Below the pieces are notes generated by a model. The model was not told the DNA's origin and ran no database searches. It worked only from the letters and a program-made list of their open reading frames with translations. Both the position numbers and the translations under genes were made by a program. This document shows, piece by piece, positions 1 through 7,622 of a stretch of DNA of 64,000 nucleotides. Within the stretch, counting starts at the first letter, position 1. Every line of letters starts with the position of its first letter. Source of the stretch: a virus. The DNA lies in IMG/VR virus record IMGVR_UViG_3300027976_000007, positions 1 to 64,000 of that record, one strand, 5' to 3'.

Positions 1-124
1 TTTCTCTCAAAGGAACAACTGTTTCTAGTTGTTTCTCTCAAAGGAACAACTGTTTCTAGTTGTTTCTCTCAAAGGAACAACTGTTTCTAGTTGTTTCTCT
101 CAAAGGAACAACTGTTTCTAGTTG
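1..124. repeat. 31-nt tandem repeat, four copies
   Basis: A 31-nt unit is repeated four times head to tail from the first base. Each unit contains an inverted repeat, AACAACT / AGTTGTT, with a 6-nt loop, so the array is a row of four identical hairpins. There are no unique spacers, so it is not a CRISPR. The array may continue beyond the window edge. The same AACAAC / GTTGTT stem is used next to promoters further in, which suggests transcription termination. Confidence 0.9.
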
Positions 125-775
125 TTTTCTCCAATTATTTATTTTATGGGAATATCTGGATGGTTAGCCAACACAATCCATCGCCTTTTCACGCGAAATT
201 ATTGCATTATATGTATTTACTCTTGGGAGTCATATAATTTGGCGCCCCGCGATGAGGTAGTGTGGTAACCGCGACATCCCACTCCCACATCGTCCCCTCC
301 ACAGTCCATATACCATAATTACCTTTTCTTTTCCCCCCCTCCGGTTTTCCATACTATCACCCCTGCTATCCATATTACCAAAATAAACAACTGTCCCTAG
401 TTGTTTTTACCAAAATAAACAACTGTCCCTAGTTGTTTTATCTCAAATAAACAATTGTTCTAATACGATTGAGAATAATATATTATGTTCCATTGATATT
501 ATATATATTATATTGGATCCTGCCCTCATGAGGGTGATCGTCCGGGATATTTACTCCATTAATATTCAGGGAGGGGGGGCATCGTATATCTTATATCAAT
601 TACAGTGGGTGATTGGATAATTTCCCTTTATGTTTTTCTATTCTGTATTTCCATTCTATGTTATTGGATTTTATTGGGGGGGGTATAGTTGTTAGTGTTT
701 CGGTTTGGGGTTTGATTAATAATTCAACATACGGCATAAAAACATTAAAACGATTTTTTATACTAACCGTTAGCA
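125..775. other. Long gene-poor stretch
   Basis: No convincing open reading frame is seen on either strand. Besides the hairpin repeats at 377-439, the stretch has a 12-bp palindrome (CCCTCATGAGGG) near 512-525, several G-runs and C-runs of 6-8 nt, and GC-richer sequence at about 240-300. Function is unknown; it lies downstream of the last leftward gene. Confidence 0.5.
377..439. repeat. 32-nt tandem repeat with hairpin, two copies
   Basis: Two copies of a 32-nt unit carry the stem AACAACT / AGTTGTT around a CCC-containing loop, followed by T-rich sequence on either strand. A third decayed copy (AACAATTGTT) follows to about 461. It is related to the hairpin array at the left edge and could terminate transcription in both directions. 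Confidence 0.8.
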
Positions 776-1097
776 TTAATTAGCACTAACCTCATATTTT
801 TGCAGGCTTATCAAATTTTTGGTATTTAACAGGTGGATAAGATTTTTCCACAAATGTCCATATACCCCCCAAGTATCAAAGTCACTTAATGTTAAAATTT
901 GACCATCAAATAATACTTTATCACCTTTTTTTAATTTTTCTATAATAATTAACTAATGGCTTTTTAAGAGATTGAGAAACCATTTTTAAATGTCTCCATT
1001 TTATATCGCTTTTTATAGCTTCTTCTAGTTGTTTGGGGTCTTTTAAATTCGTATTAAAATTACTAAATCCACTCCTTACCACATTTAAGGCATTCAT
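776..1097 (-). pseudogene. Frameshifted small phage gene
   Basis: The first frame starts at ATG 1097 and ends at TGA 921 (58 residues). From about residue 50 the neighbouring frame continues sensibly (LKKGDKVLFDGQILTLSDFD) to a stop at 776. The two pieces read as one gene broken by a single-base indel near 945-955. The 5' end overlaps the preceding zinc-ribbon gene in another frame. Function unknown. The break may be real decay or a sequencing error. Confidence 0.55.
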
Positions 1098-1194
1098 AAA
1101 GGAGTTTATCTAATTCCATTTCTGATATACTTGTCATTGGTTTTTTACAACAAGGGCTTTTAGGTCTAATCCAATCTAATATTCTTTTTATCAT
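1063..1194 (-). CDS. Small zinc-ribbon protein
   Basis: A 43-residue protein with an adjacent Cys-Cys pair and a C-terminal CLKCG, enough for one zinc site. The longer upstream reading (to 1356) passes through a decayed promoter and was not used. The protein resembles the Cys-rich protein encoded just upstream. No specific function can be assigned. Confidence 0.5.
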   Translation of the reverse strand: MIKRILDWIRPKSPCCKKPMTSISEMELDKLLYECLKCGKEWI

Positions 1195-1249
1195 ATCCGT
1201 AATTTTACTTTTGCAAAAGGTGTTACAATCGCGTCGGGTGTTGTTGTTA

Positions 1250-1280
1250 GGGGAGGCCAAACATAACAACTGTCTTAGGT
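1250..1280 (-). promoter_or_regulatory. Promoter half-site remnant
   Basis: These 31 bases are identical to 2314-2344: the TTTGG element with its flanking hairpin start. The -7 element expected 19 nt away is absent (GC-rich sequence there instead). It looks like a promoter-terminator module broken by recombination. Confidence 0.5.
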
Positions 1281-1285
1281 GCCAT

Positions 1286-1474
1286 TTAATTATAGACACG
1301 AAACCAACTTCTTTTATTGTTAGCCATAAATTTTGTTTTACACTTGACACATTCAAATTGACCTACTTCTCTACCATCAACCTTGTCAATAAATTTACAT
1401 TCTTCAATCGTTCTAATGTGATGAAAAAAGGCACATAACAAGGTATTGCCAAAAGTGGGGTTTTCGTTTTTCAT
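1286..1474 (-). CDS. Small Cys/His-rich protein
   Basis: A 62-residue protein with His-His, Cys and a CVKC pair, probably binding zinc. Its start overlaps the stop of the upstream gene by 4 nt, the coupling used throughout this phage. Function unknown. Confidence 0.55.
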   Translation of the reverse strand: MKNENPTFGNTLLCAFFHHIRTIEECKFIDKVDGREVGQFECVKCKTKFMANNKRSWFRVYN

Positions 1475-1884
1475 ATTAAAGTTGTTAAAACATAACTGAT
1501 TGCAGCTTCTTTAGCTTCTTCTGGTGTGTCTGAACCATCAACATCATTGTCAACACCTTCTGACCAAACTTCTTCTACATTTCCATTAGGTGACATTATT
1601 TTACAACCATAATGAAAACCATCATAAAATGTGAAATCCAAAATTATATGAATACCAAAATTAATTCTAATCCACTCAATGACTAATTGTTGAGTTGGTC
1701 TTTTAACACCGCGCGTTAAGGCATCAGTATATTTAACTTCTCTTTTATTTTTATTTTGGACACCATGTTGGTCTCTATTTACAAAATAGTATTCAACTTT
1801 ACACTTAAATCCTTTTTCTTCAAGTAATTTTGCATTATCAAAACCAACTCTCTGTTCTTCTATGTTATTATTTATTGTTTTCAT
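1471..1884 (-). CDS. Conserved phage protein
   Basis: A 137-residue protein. The central segment RPTQQLVIEWIRINFGIHI matches a pattern I recall from many phages of Bacteroidota and marine phages (a Pro-Thr-Gln start followed by an amphipathic helix and His-Ile); its role is unknown. Translation is probably coupled to the next gene through the overlap at 1471-1474. Confidence 0.7.
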   Translation of the reverse strand: MKTINNNIEEQRVGFDNAKLLEEKGFKCKVEYYFVNRDQHGVQNKNKREVKYTDALTRGVKRPTQQLVIEWIRINFGIHIILDFTFYDGFHYGCKIMSPNGNVEEVWSEGVDNDVDGSDTPEEAKEAAISYVLTTLI

Positions 1885-2244
1885 TGTACCAAATTAAGAA
1901 CTGGTTAATTGCTTGTACTACTGCTTCTTTTTGCCCTTTCATACCTTTTAAGTAATAATGGCTTACATCTGCCTAGACATTACTGTCCCCTGCCATATTT
2001 GAAGTTATCGTACATCTTCCTTGTTGTATTTTAACAATCCCTCCTAACCTGTCTAAAGTTTGTATTTTTTCAACAACTTTCATTATCAAATTCCAATCAG
2101 AATCCAGTCCATTCTCTTTAACCCAAACTTTTGTAATCGGAGTTTTATATCTACCAAAAATCTTTCTGTTGGGTCTTTTTGTATTTCATACCCAATAATT
2201 TCAGCACACATTTTATTGTACTCTTGTAGTTCTTCTTGTGTCAT
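1868..2244 (-). pseudogene. Degenerate conserved phage gene (frameshift plus stop)
   Basis: The 5' frame starts at 2244 (MTQEELQEYNKMCAEIIGYE). After about 30 codons the sense continues in another frame (VVEKIQTLDRLGGIVKIQQG), is crossed by an amber TAG, and ends in AINQFLIWYNENNK at 1868. The layout resembles a widespread phage family whose members end in a similar FIKWYNE motif. At least two lesions exist; the first is near a T5 run at about 2158-2162. Confidence 0.6.
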
Positions 2245-2292
2245 AATTATTTAATTAAATCGAGTCTAATTGTTTACCTGAACCCCTTATAC

Positions 2293-2523
2293 CTAAATAT
2301 AACATCCCTCTTTGGGGAGGCCAAACATAACAACTGTCTTAGGTTGTTTCTTCGACGAGTAGAGGGGAAACCTACCAGATACGCCAATCATTACAGACGT
2401 GTATTTACCTGCGTCTCCGTAGTATATTCCCTCCTTCCAGTTATCATAGTCATGCATCTCAAGAGCGTTCTTTATCTTGGTTGCCAGTGGTATTCTTGAA
2501 AGTAATTTCTTTAATATGTCCAT
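2293..2523 (-). CDS. Small protein ending inside a promoter
   Basis: A 76-residue frame starting MDILKKLLSRIPLATKIKN. The first 65 or so residues look like real protein; the last dozen (FGLPKEGCYI) are encoded by the hairpin and promoter. The gene may have lost its natural 3' end when the promoter module arrived. Function unknown. Confidence 0.5.
   Translation of the reverse strand: MDILKKLLSRIPLATKIKNALEMHDYDNWKEGIYYGDAGKYTSVMIGVSGRFPLYSSKKQPKTVVMFGLPKEGCYI
2294..2325 (-). promoter_or_regulatory. Promoter, class 1
   Basis: Reads TTTGG, 19 nt, TATATTTA on the minus strand, the Bacteroidota pattern. The spacer has the recurring CCCCAAAGA and GGATGT parts. It lies just downstream of a hairpin, so terminator and promoter form one module. 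It would serve the genes at 776-2244. Confidence 0.8.
2329..2348 (-). terminator. AACAAC hairpin beside promoter
   Basis: AACAAC and GTTGTT pair around an 8-nt loop immediately upstream of the promoter at 2294-2325. It has no long U-tract, so termination is inferred from its repeated position rather than from a classic structure. Confidence 0.4.
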
Positions 2524-2558
2524 CTCTTAGATTCTATATGTAGTTTTTTTAAAGTTAA

Positions 2559-2756
2559 CTATATTCTAATCCGTTTGGAATATAGTTGATAGTGTTCCCT
2601 GGCATATTTAATCATGTCATATTCTTTTTGAGCAATAGCATCTTTTTCTTTACTATGGTAAGAAGTTTTTGAACCACTCACCTTGTATCTTTTAGTACTT
2701 GGGAAATATTCTACAATAAATTTACCCCTTAATGTTTTTAATAATCTGGCTTTCAT
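2559..2756 (-). CDS. Small basic protein
   Basis: A 65-residue, Lys/Arg-rich protein. I start it at MKARLLKTLRGKF; the longer frame adds a low-complexity leader. The pattern (strand-rich start, then a helix ending YAREHYQLYSK) suggests a small globular protein, but no family is recognised. Confidence 0.5.
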   Translation of the reverse strand: MKARLLKTLRGKFIVEYFPSTKRYKVSGSKTSYHSKEKDAIAQKEYDMIKYAREHYQLYSKRIRI

Positions 2757-2772
2757 ATTGTTTATTTTTAAA

Positions 2773-2995
2773 TTAAAAATCAAAACCACTCAACCCTCTG
2801 TCAAATTCATAATCATTTGGGTTATATTTGTTTTCGGGTAAACAATTTGCTATTTAATTGCATATATTCATCACCATACATTTTATAAGCGTGCCCTTTA
2901 CCATCAGCTATAGCTAATGTTCTTTTATTGTTTGTTATGATAAATACAGGTCTGTTTTCTCTATTATCTTTTGGGCATTTTCCTTTTTTCATCAT
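2773..2995 (-). pseudogene. Small gene with frameshift near its 3' end
   Basis: Frame one runs from 2995 to a stop at 2822 (57 residues, with VFIITNNKRTLAIADGKGHAYKMYGDEY). A second frame continues NCLPENKYNPNDYEFDRGLSGFDF to 2773. A one-base indel around 2835-2850 would join them. Start overlaps the stop of the upstream fragment. Confidence 0.5.
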
Positions 2996-3057
2996 TTCTT
3001 GATTTTGAATTCCTTACCTATCATTTGAGTTAACTCTTCCATTGTATTTAGATTCAT
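2992..3057 (-). pseudogene. C-terminal fragment of the 21-residue-repeat family
   Basis: Encodes MNLNTMEELTQMIGKEFKIKK, which equals the conserved C-terminus of the amplified family nearby with none of its repeats. It ends in the usual ATGATG junction with the next gene. It is a deletion product of a full copy, or a minimal surviving member. Confidence 0.7.
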
Positions 3058-3075
3058 TTATCGTATGGTTCAATG

Positions 3076-3273
3076 TCATCTTGTTGTTGCGATAATGAAA
3101 GTAAGAACACATGAGAAAATTAACCACAAAAAACCTGCCAAGAACCTACCCAATTCATCCCAATTACTTATGTCAAATAAGTTAACCGTGAATGACCCTA
3201 GTATGTATAACACTAAGGCTACAAGTAGCCCAGCTAAAACTATCCAAGCTAAAATTATCTTAATTGCTTTCAT
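3076..3273 (-). CDS. Small membrane protein, two TM segments
   Basis: A 65-residue protein with hydrophobic stretches at about residues 5-26 and 45-62 joined by a short loop. The start overlaps the upstream stop by 4 nt. Function unknown. Confidence 0.6.
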   Translation of the reverse strand: MKAIKIILAWIVLAGLLVALVLYILGSFTVNLFDISNWDELGRFLAGFLWLIFSCVLTFIIATTR

Positions 3274-3530
3274 GACTTCTTGATTTTAAATTCTTTACCT
3301 ACTATCTTGGTCAGTTCCTCCATTGTATACTCTGGAATTGATTTGGAACGTGTGTCTATAATCAATCCATCTGAATTTTCAAAATAGATTACATTATCGT
3401 TATTCAATTCGTCATATTCTCTTTTCATCCAAAACTTATTTGAATCTTCACGATAGATTACATTACCTCTAGAATCCCCTATCCTAAAAGGAAATTCTGT
3501 TATTTTCAGTTGCTCTGCTATTGTTTTCAT
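3270..3530 (-). CDS. 21-residue-repeat family protein (1-2 repeats)
   Basis: An 86-residue member of the family amplified in this region. N-terminal head TIAEQLKITEFPF, one full repeat (GN.IY.EDSNKFW.KREYD) and a closing partial repeat, then the conserved tail RSKSIPEYTMEELTKIVGKEF. The shortest complete member; it supports gain or loss of whole repeats. Function unknown. Confidence 0.75.
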   Translation of the reverse strand: MKTIAEQLKITEFPFRIGDSRGNVIYREDSNKFWMKREYDELNNDNVIYFENSDGLIIDTRSKSIPEYTMEELTKIVGKEFKIKKS

Positions 3531-3539
3531 CTTAATTAT

Positions 3540-4232
3540 TTATAAGTTAATTACTTCAAGTATATTCCCATTGTTACTTAGCTTACCAAACTTACCGTCC
3601 GTTACAACAGAACCATTTGAGAATATTGTGTCTAAGAATGGAACTGTTCGTGTTCCTGCATTAATGATGTCATCCATATTATGGATATGTCCGAATAACA
3701 TTAGTTTTGGATTAACCCCAACAACCCTATTCATTAGCGACTTATCTCCGCAATTTTCCATATTCCTACTTCTATCGTAGGATAGGTCTAACATCCCTCT
3801 AGGAGGGCCATGTACTATTACAATGTCACTATCATCATCTATTATGTTACACCACATCCTTTCCAACTTGTTCCTATCTTTGTTGAATGCCCACCCATCC
3901 CCGAAGGTTGGTGAGTAAGGCGACCCAAATATCTTAACGCCTTCAATAGTTACATGGTCATTCTCTAAGTAATAAATTCCATTATTATCAAAATCAGCCT
4001 TAGTTACAAGACCTGCCCCAATTGATGTGTCATGGTTACCCGCAACAAATACTTTGTACTTGATAGGTAGATGACTAAACCAATCCATAAAATTCCTAAC
4101 TTCATGTTCGTTGGTATATGGGTCTCTAAGATTAGCGCAGTCACCACTGAAGATTACCATGTCTATCCCCTCTGGAATTGTTAGTAAACTGTGGTATGTA
4201 TGCGTATCACTTATATGCCAAACTTTCATCAT
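3540..4232 (-). CDS. Calcineurin-like metallophosphoesterase
   Basis: A 230-residue single-domain phosphoesterase. All signature blocks are present in order: SDTH (D9, H11), GD (31), GNHD (65-68), H141 in HGPP, and GHIH (H182, H184), which bind two metal ions. This set is typical of small phosphodiesterases acting on nucleotides or RNA; the substrate cannot be told. It sits between members of the repeat family with 4-nt overlaps, so it is co-transcribed with them. Confidence 0.9.
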   Translation of the reverse strand: MMKVWHISDTHTYHSLLTIPEGIDMVIFSGDCANLRDPYTNEHEVRNFMDWFSHLPIKYKVFVAGNHDTSIGAGLVTKADFDNNGIYYLENDHVTIEGVKIFGSPYSPTFGDGWAFNKDRNKLERMWCNIIDDDSDIVIVHGPPRGMLDLSYDRSRNMENCGDKSLMNRVVGVNPKLMLFGHIHNMDDIINAGTRTVPFLDTIFSNGSVVTDGKFGKLSNNGNILEVINL

Positions 4233-4543
4233 TTCTTAATTTTAAATTCTTTACCTAACATTTTAGTCAGTTCTTCCATTGTATACTCTGGAATTGATTT
4301 GGGGCGATTGTCTACAATCAATCCTTCTGAATTTTCATAATAGATTTCCCACTTATTCAAGTCAAATTCGCTTTTACGCCGATACTTATCTGAATCTTCA
4401 TAATAGATTACATTATTATTCGAGTCATATTCTCTTTTTATCCAATACTTATATGAAGTTTCAAAATAGATTAGATTACCCTTAGAATCCTTTATCCTAA
4501 AAGGAAATTCTGTTACCTTAATTTGCTCTGCTATTGTCATCAT
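4229..4543 (-). CDS. 21-residue-repeat family protein (2-3 repeats)
   Basis: A 104-residue member with conserved head and tail (RPKSIPEYTMEELTKMLGKEF). It has one standard repeat, one in which the Trp is replaced (DKYRRKSEFD), and a closing partial repeat. Overlaps neighbours by 4 nt on both sides. Confidence 0.75.
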   Translation of the reverse strand: MMTIAEQIKVTEFPFRIKDSKGNLIYFETSYKYWIKREYDSNNNVIYYEDSDKYRRKSEFDLNKWEIYYENSEGLIVDNRPKSIPEYTMEELTKMLGKEFKIKK

Positions 4544-4917
4544 TTCTTAATTTTAAATTCCTTACCTAACATCTTGGTTAGTTCTTCCATTGTGTACTCT
4601 GGAACGGATTTGGGGCGGTTGTCTCTAATTTCCCCCTTTGAATCTTCATAATAGGTTACACGACCTCTTGAGTTAAATTCTCTTTTGACCCAAAAATTAT
4701 TTGAATCTTCAAAATAGATTTTATTATTATTCAAGTCATATTCTCTTTTGATCCAATACTTATTTGAACTTTCAAAATAGGTTATATTATTATTCAAGTC
4801 AAATTCTTGTTTGTACCAAGACTTATTTGAATCTTCAACATAGATTTTATTACCCTTACCGTCCTTTATGATAAAAGGAAACTCAGTTATTTTTAACTGT
4901 TCTGCGATTGTCATCAT
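4540..4917 (-). CDS. 21-residue-repeat family protein (3 repeats)
   Basis: A 125-residue member with three full repeats and a closing partial one. The head reads MTIAEQLKITEFPFIIKDGK, shared with the copies at 9541 and 10484, which points to block exchange between copies. Confidence 0.75.
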   Translation of the reverse strand: MMTIAEQLKITEFPFIIKDGKGNKIYVEDSNKSWYKQEFDLNNNITYFESSNKYWIKREYDLNNNKIYFEDSNNFWVKREFNSRGRVTYYEDSKGEIRDNRPKSVPEYTMEELTKMLGKEFKIKK

Positions 4918-5291
4918 TTCTTGATTTTAAATTCTTTACCTAACATCTTGGTCAGTTCTTCCATTGCATATTCTGGAATTGATTTGGGGCGGTCGTCTCT
5001 AATTGTTCCATTTGAATCTTCAAAATATATTTCATTGTCATTCGAGTCAAATTCTCTTTTGTACCAAAACTTATCTGAATCTTCAGAATAGGTTACATTA
5101 TTATTCGAGTCATATTCTGTTTTTTCCCAAAACTTATCGGAATTTTCATGATAGGTTTCATTACCTTTTGGGTCAAATTCTTGTTTGTACCAATATTTAT
5201 CTGAATCTTCAGAATAAATTTTATTACCCTTTGAATTCCGTATTTCAAAAGGAAATTCAGTTATTTTTAATTGTTGTGCAATTGTCATCAT
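4914..5291 (-). CDS. 21-residue-repeat family protein (3 repeats)
   Basis: A 125-residue member. Its first two repeats (for example KYWYKQEFDPKGNETYHENS) are also present unchanged in the copy at 8859-9173, 4 kb away, so segments have been duplicated or converted recently. Confidence 0.75.
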   Translation of the reverse strand: MMTIAQQLKITEFPFEIRNSKGNKIYSEDSDKYWYKQEFDPKGNETYHENSDKFWEKTEYDSNNNVTYSEDSDKFWYKREFDSNDNEIYFEDSNGTIRDDRPKSIPEYAMEELTKMLGKEFKIKK

Positions 5292-5662
5292 TTCTTAACT
5301 TTAAATTCCTTACCTACTATCTTGATCAGTTCTTCCATCGTGTACTCTGGAATTGATTTGGGGCGATTGTCTACAATCAATCCTTCTGAATTTTCAAAAT
5401 AGGCCATATTACCCCTTGAGTCATATTCGCTTTTCTGCCAAAAATTATTTGAATTTTCAGAATAGATTTCATTATTATTCGAGTCATATTCTCTTTTTAA
5501 CCAATACCCCTTTGAATCTTCATAATAGGTTACACTACCTCTTGAGTTAAATTCTCTTTTGACCCAAAACTTATTGACAAACTCAACATAGATTTTATTA
5601 CCTCTAGAATCCCATATTTCAAAAGGAAATTCAGTTACTTTTAGTTGCTCTGCGATTGTCAT
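5288..5662 (-). CDS. 21-residue-repeat family protein (3 repeats)
   Basis: A 124-residue member and the first gene of the 3.3-5.7 kb block in transcription order. Three full repeats plus a partial one; tail ends GKEFKVKK. No promoter of the common type was found directly upstream, so it may depend on read-through past 5719-5774. Confidence 0.75.
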   Translation of the reverse strand: MTIAEQLKVTEFPFEIWDSRGNKIYVEFVNKFWVKREFNSRGSVTYYEDSKGYWLKREYDSNNNEIYSENSNNFWQKSEYDSRGNMAYFENSEGLIVDNRPKSIPEYTMEELIKIVGKEFKVKK

Positions 5663-5717
5663 GATGATGTTGTTTAATATTAATATGGTTCATTTCAATT
5701 ACCCGAACCCCTTATAC

Positions 5718-5879
5718 CTAAATATAACATCCATCTTTGGGAAGGCCAAACAAAAACAACGGAAATCGTTGTTTCTTCAATTCAAAACCAACTAATTTGA
5801 GCCAATCTCTTGTTACTCCTCCATAGATATAAAGGATGAGAGCCGCGGAAGCTGGGTATATAGAGGAGTTAGAAGACAT
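5718..5879 (-). CDS. Small protein ending inside a promoter
   Basis: A 53-residue frame whose ATG directly follows the stop of the upstream gene. The N-terminal 30 residues (hydrophobic, with GGVTRDWLKLV) look protein-like; the end (LFGLPKDGCYI) is encoded by a hairpin and promoter, as in the gene at 2293. Function unknown. Confidence 0.4.
   Translation of the reverse strand: MSSNSSIYPASAALILYIYGGVTRDWLKLVGFELKKQRFPLFLFGLPKDGCYI
5719..5750 (-). promoter_or_regulatory. Promoter, class 1
   Basis: TTTGG, 19 nt, TATATTTA on the minus strand, with GGATGT before the -7 element. It precedes the block of repeat-family genes at 3.0-5.7 kb by about 60 nt. Confidence 0.8.
5754..5774 (-). terminator. 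Perfect 8-bp hairpin beside promoter
   Basis: AAACAACG pairs with CGTTGTTT around a GAAAT loop, directly upstream of the promoter at 5719-5750. Same arrangement as at 2329. Termination function is inferred. Confidence 0.45.
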
Positions 5880-6065
5880 TTAGCCGAACTTAACCGACCA
5901 TGTTTTTAAGGCACCTGCATTTGGGTCTTTTGACAATTTCCAAATAACGATTCTTGGGTATTTACTAAAATACTTTGATTTAGTTATCCAAATTTTAAAC
6001 CTGAAAATTGTAAAAACTAAATAGTCAATTTCCCTTCCTTCACTTCTTTTTCTGTTGGTAATCAT
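5880..6065 (-). CDS. Small basic protein
   Basis: A 61-residue protein, rich in Lys, Ile, Phe and Trp. Stop and next start abut (TAAATG). No family recognised. Confidence 0.45.
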   Translation of the reverse strand: MITNRKRSEGREIDYLVFTIFRFKIWITKSKYFSKYPRIVIWKLSKDPNAGALKTWSVKFG

Positions 6066-6099
6066 ATTCGTGTATTATTTCTGTAAATTAAAAATAGTA

Positions 6100-6306
6100 T
6101 TAACTTTCTAGTTCTTTAACCAACTTCTCCAAAGCGGTGAATTCTCCCCAAGTTAATTGAAATCTTGTGCTTAATTTACCAACTATATCAACATCAAACC
6201 CGTCACCGTTTTTCCATTCAGTAACTTCTATAAAGTCATCTTCATTAGCAATAAAGTCATATTTTTTTAAGTTACTAAACACCGCTTTTTTATTGTACTT
6301 ATCCAT
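6100..6306 (-). CDS. Small acidic protein
   Basis: A 68-residue protein with a mixed strand/helix pattern (FIEVTEWKNGDGFDVDI, ending in a helix LEKLVKELES). Function unknown; it belongs to the short operon started by the promoter at 6570. Confidence 0.55.
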   Translation of the reverse strand: MDKYNKKAVFSNLKKYDFIANEDDFIEVTEWKNGDGFDVDIVGKLSTRFQLTWGEFTALEKLVKELES

Positions 6307-6323
6307 ATACCTATCAGTTATTT

Positions 6324-6548
6324 TTAATCACGTTTTTCATCCTCTAAGGTTACACTTTTTACGAATTTTCCCGTTTTGGTTGTAAAGTAATAATCAATCA
6401 ATATTTGTCTTCCGCCCCTAACATTTATAACGCTAATCCCGAATTGATTTTTATTGGTAGGAGTAAATGCAAATACCATTATCTCTTTTGTAAAAACACT
6501 GTTAACTTGTGTGACTGCTTTTTTTAGTATTTTTTCTGAGGGTTTCAT
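6324..6548 (-). CDS. Hypothetical protein
   Basis: A 74-residue protein started at MKPSEKILKKAV. The longer reading from 6581 begins inside the promoter (MLYLGI is promoter sequence) and is rejected. First gene after the promoter; function unknown. Confidence 0.55.
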   Translation of the reverse strand: MKPSEKILKKAVTQVNSVFTKEIMVFAFTPTNKNQFGISVINVRGGRQILIDYYFTTKTGKFVKSVTLEDEKRD

Positions 6549-6569
6549 TTCATGTTTCTCATTAATACC

Positions 6570-6601
6570 TAAATATAACATCCGTCTTTGGGGAGGCCAA
6601 A
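6570..6601 (-). promoter_or_regulatory. Promoter, class 1
   Basis: TTTGG, 19 nt, TATATTTA with the standard CCTCCCCAAAGA spacer. Drives 6548 to 5718. Confidence 0.8.
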
Positions 6602-6762
6602 CAGATCACACCTTTCTTATTCTATTTGCGATTAGGTGTCACGAGACGTTGGATGTATCCCTTTGTTTCTGTCATATTTATAAAATATCGCATTACTTAT
6701 ACTATTGTCTGTATTCATACAACTCGTTACATTAAAACTATTAACAAGGGTATAGTTAATGC

Positions 6763-6942
6763 TTAACTCCGTACTTCATTATCACTTTCTACTTCTTTAC
6801 TTATAATATTTTTTTTAGCCCACTCTACTCCAGCTTCAAAACCTTTTTTCAATTCCTTGTAACTATTTGTTTCGTGCATATCAAAATAATTATGTGCATA
6901 ATATTCAGATGCTCTTTCAATTTTTTGTTTTGTGTTTTCCAT
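6763..6942 (-). CDS. Small phage protein with FEAGVEWA motif
   Basis: A 59-residue protein. The segment KKGFEAGVEWAKKNI is a pattern I know from many small phage proteins of unknown role (Phe-x-x-Gly-x-x-Trp-Ala helix). Start chosen at the only ATG. Confidence 0.6.
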   Translation of the reverse strand: MENTKQKIERASEYYAHNYFDMHETNSYKELKKGFEAGVEWAKKNIISKEVESDNEVRS

Positions 6943-7036
6943 TTTATAAAATATTTTAATTATTACTTATGTTGTTAATTTAAAATTTTGTGCTATTTAA
7001 ACGGCACAAACCATATACCTATACGTTGTAAGTAAT

Positions 7037-7058
7037 AAAAAAGCTAGTCTCTCCTAGC
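7037..7058 (-). terminator. Rho-independent terminator
   Basis: On the minus strand GCTAG-GAGAGA-CTAGC is followed by six T. This is the clearest intrinsic terminator in the window. Confidence 0.8.
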
Positions 7059-7200
7059 AGTCACACCTAAATTAACTGGTACAACATAGTATTGGCATCG
7101 CTCCTTTCGGTTTACGTATGTTTATCCAACCTAACACCGTTATACGTGCTTCCCTGTGTCCTACACGTTCATCTTTATATTTTAACTGCTTTTTAACTAC
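7059..7200 (-). other. Non-coding stretch before terminator, possible small RNA
   Basis: No sensible frame is seen on either strand, but the minus-strand transcript would contain a hairpin ACGTG...CACGT (about 7147-7171) and ends in the strong terminator at 7037-7058. A small RNA or the leftover of a deleted gene are both possible. Confidence 0.3.
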
Positions 7201-7327
7201 TCACAACTCGGCAAAGTTCAAATAATGGCTTTCACAACAGTCTTGGGTCGTGACTTGATAATAGTTGAGTTCCGTCATTAAAAACTAGTTCGTTATTCTC
7301 TATTTTTACTACTTTTAATTTTTTCAT
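7201..7327 (-). pseudogene. Frameshifted small phage gene
   Basis: Starts MKKLKVVKIENNELVFNDGT and then the sense moves to another frame, giving VTTQDCCESHYLNFAEL to a stop at 7201. The DCCESHY motif belongs to a small phage family of unknown function that I recognise by this block. The break and the short tail indicate decay or an indel error. Confidence 0.55.
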
Positions 7328-7341
7328 TTTATTAAAATTTA

Positions 7342-7545
7342 TTATTGTTCACTCCCTTTTATTGATTCCTCAACATATAATACTTGGGATCTTAGATCTT
7401 TCAACTTTTCTTCTCTCTCTATTAGGAGTTTGACATGGAGACCTTTAAGAATGAGGTTCTGTTCTTTCATAGTGTACCGAATTAAAGAAGAATACACCTC
7501 CATCAACCCTTGAACTTTTTCTATTTCACTCATATTTTTTCTCAT
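7342..7545 (-). CDS. Small helical protein
   Basis: A 67-residue, strongly helical protein with heptad-like Leu/Ile spacing, probably a coiled coil. Met-5 (7533) is an alternative start. It follows the promoter at 7553 by a few bases. Confidence 0.55.
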   Translation of the reverse strand: MRKNMSEIEKVQGLMEVYSSLIRYTMKEQNLILKGLHVKLLIEREEKLKDLRSQVLYVEESIKGSEQ

Positions 7546-7552
7546 TTATGTC

Positions 7553-7584
7553 TAAAAATAACATCGATTTTTAGGGAAGCCAAA
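7553..7584 (-). promoter_or_regulatory. Promoter, class 1 variant
   Basis: TTTGG, 19 nt, TATTTTTA. Slightly degenerate -7 element, but spacing and the GATGT flank fit the others. Confidence 0.7.
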
Positions 7585-7622
7585 CAAGACATACTATTCT
7601 TGAGGAAGTGTTTGATTTTCTA

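Noticed and set aside
1-124. Tandem repeats as a CRISPR array
   Set aside because: Units follow each other without spacers and no cas genes are near.
3571-5550. Plus-strand frames with repeated NLHNRLHYYSSHIL-type text
   Set aside because: Antisense shadows of the repeat-family genes; the real repeats are on the minus strand with proper starts and overlaps.
5790-5860. Possible tRNA or structured RNA near 5.8 kb
   Set aside because: ACTCCTC/GAGGAGT can pair, but the stretch is explained by a coding frame (5718-5879) and no tRNA arms are present.
6549-6581. Longer start of the gene at 6324
   Set aside because: The added residues (MLYLGI) are encoded by the promoter -7 region; the same applies to the longer starts at 8063, 20797 and 21285.
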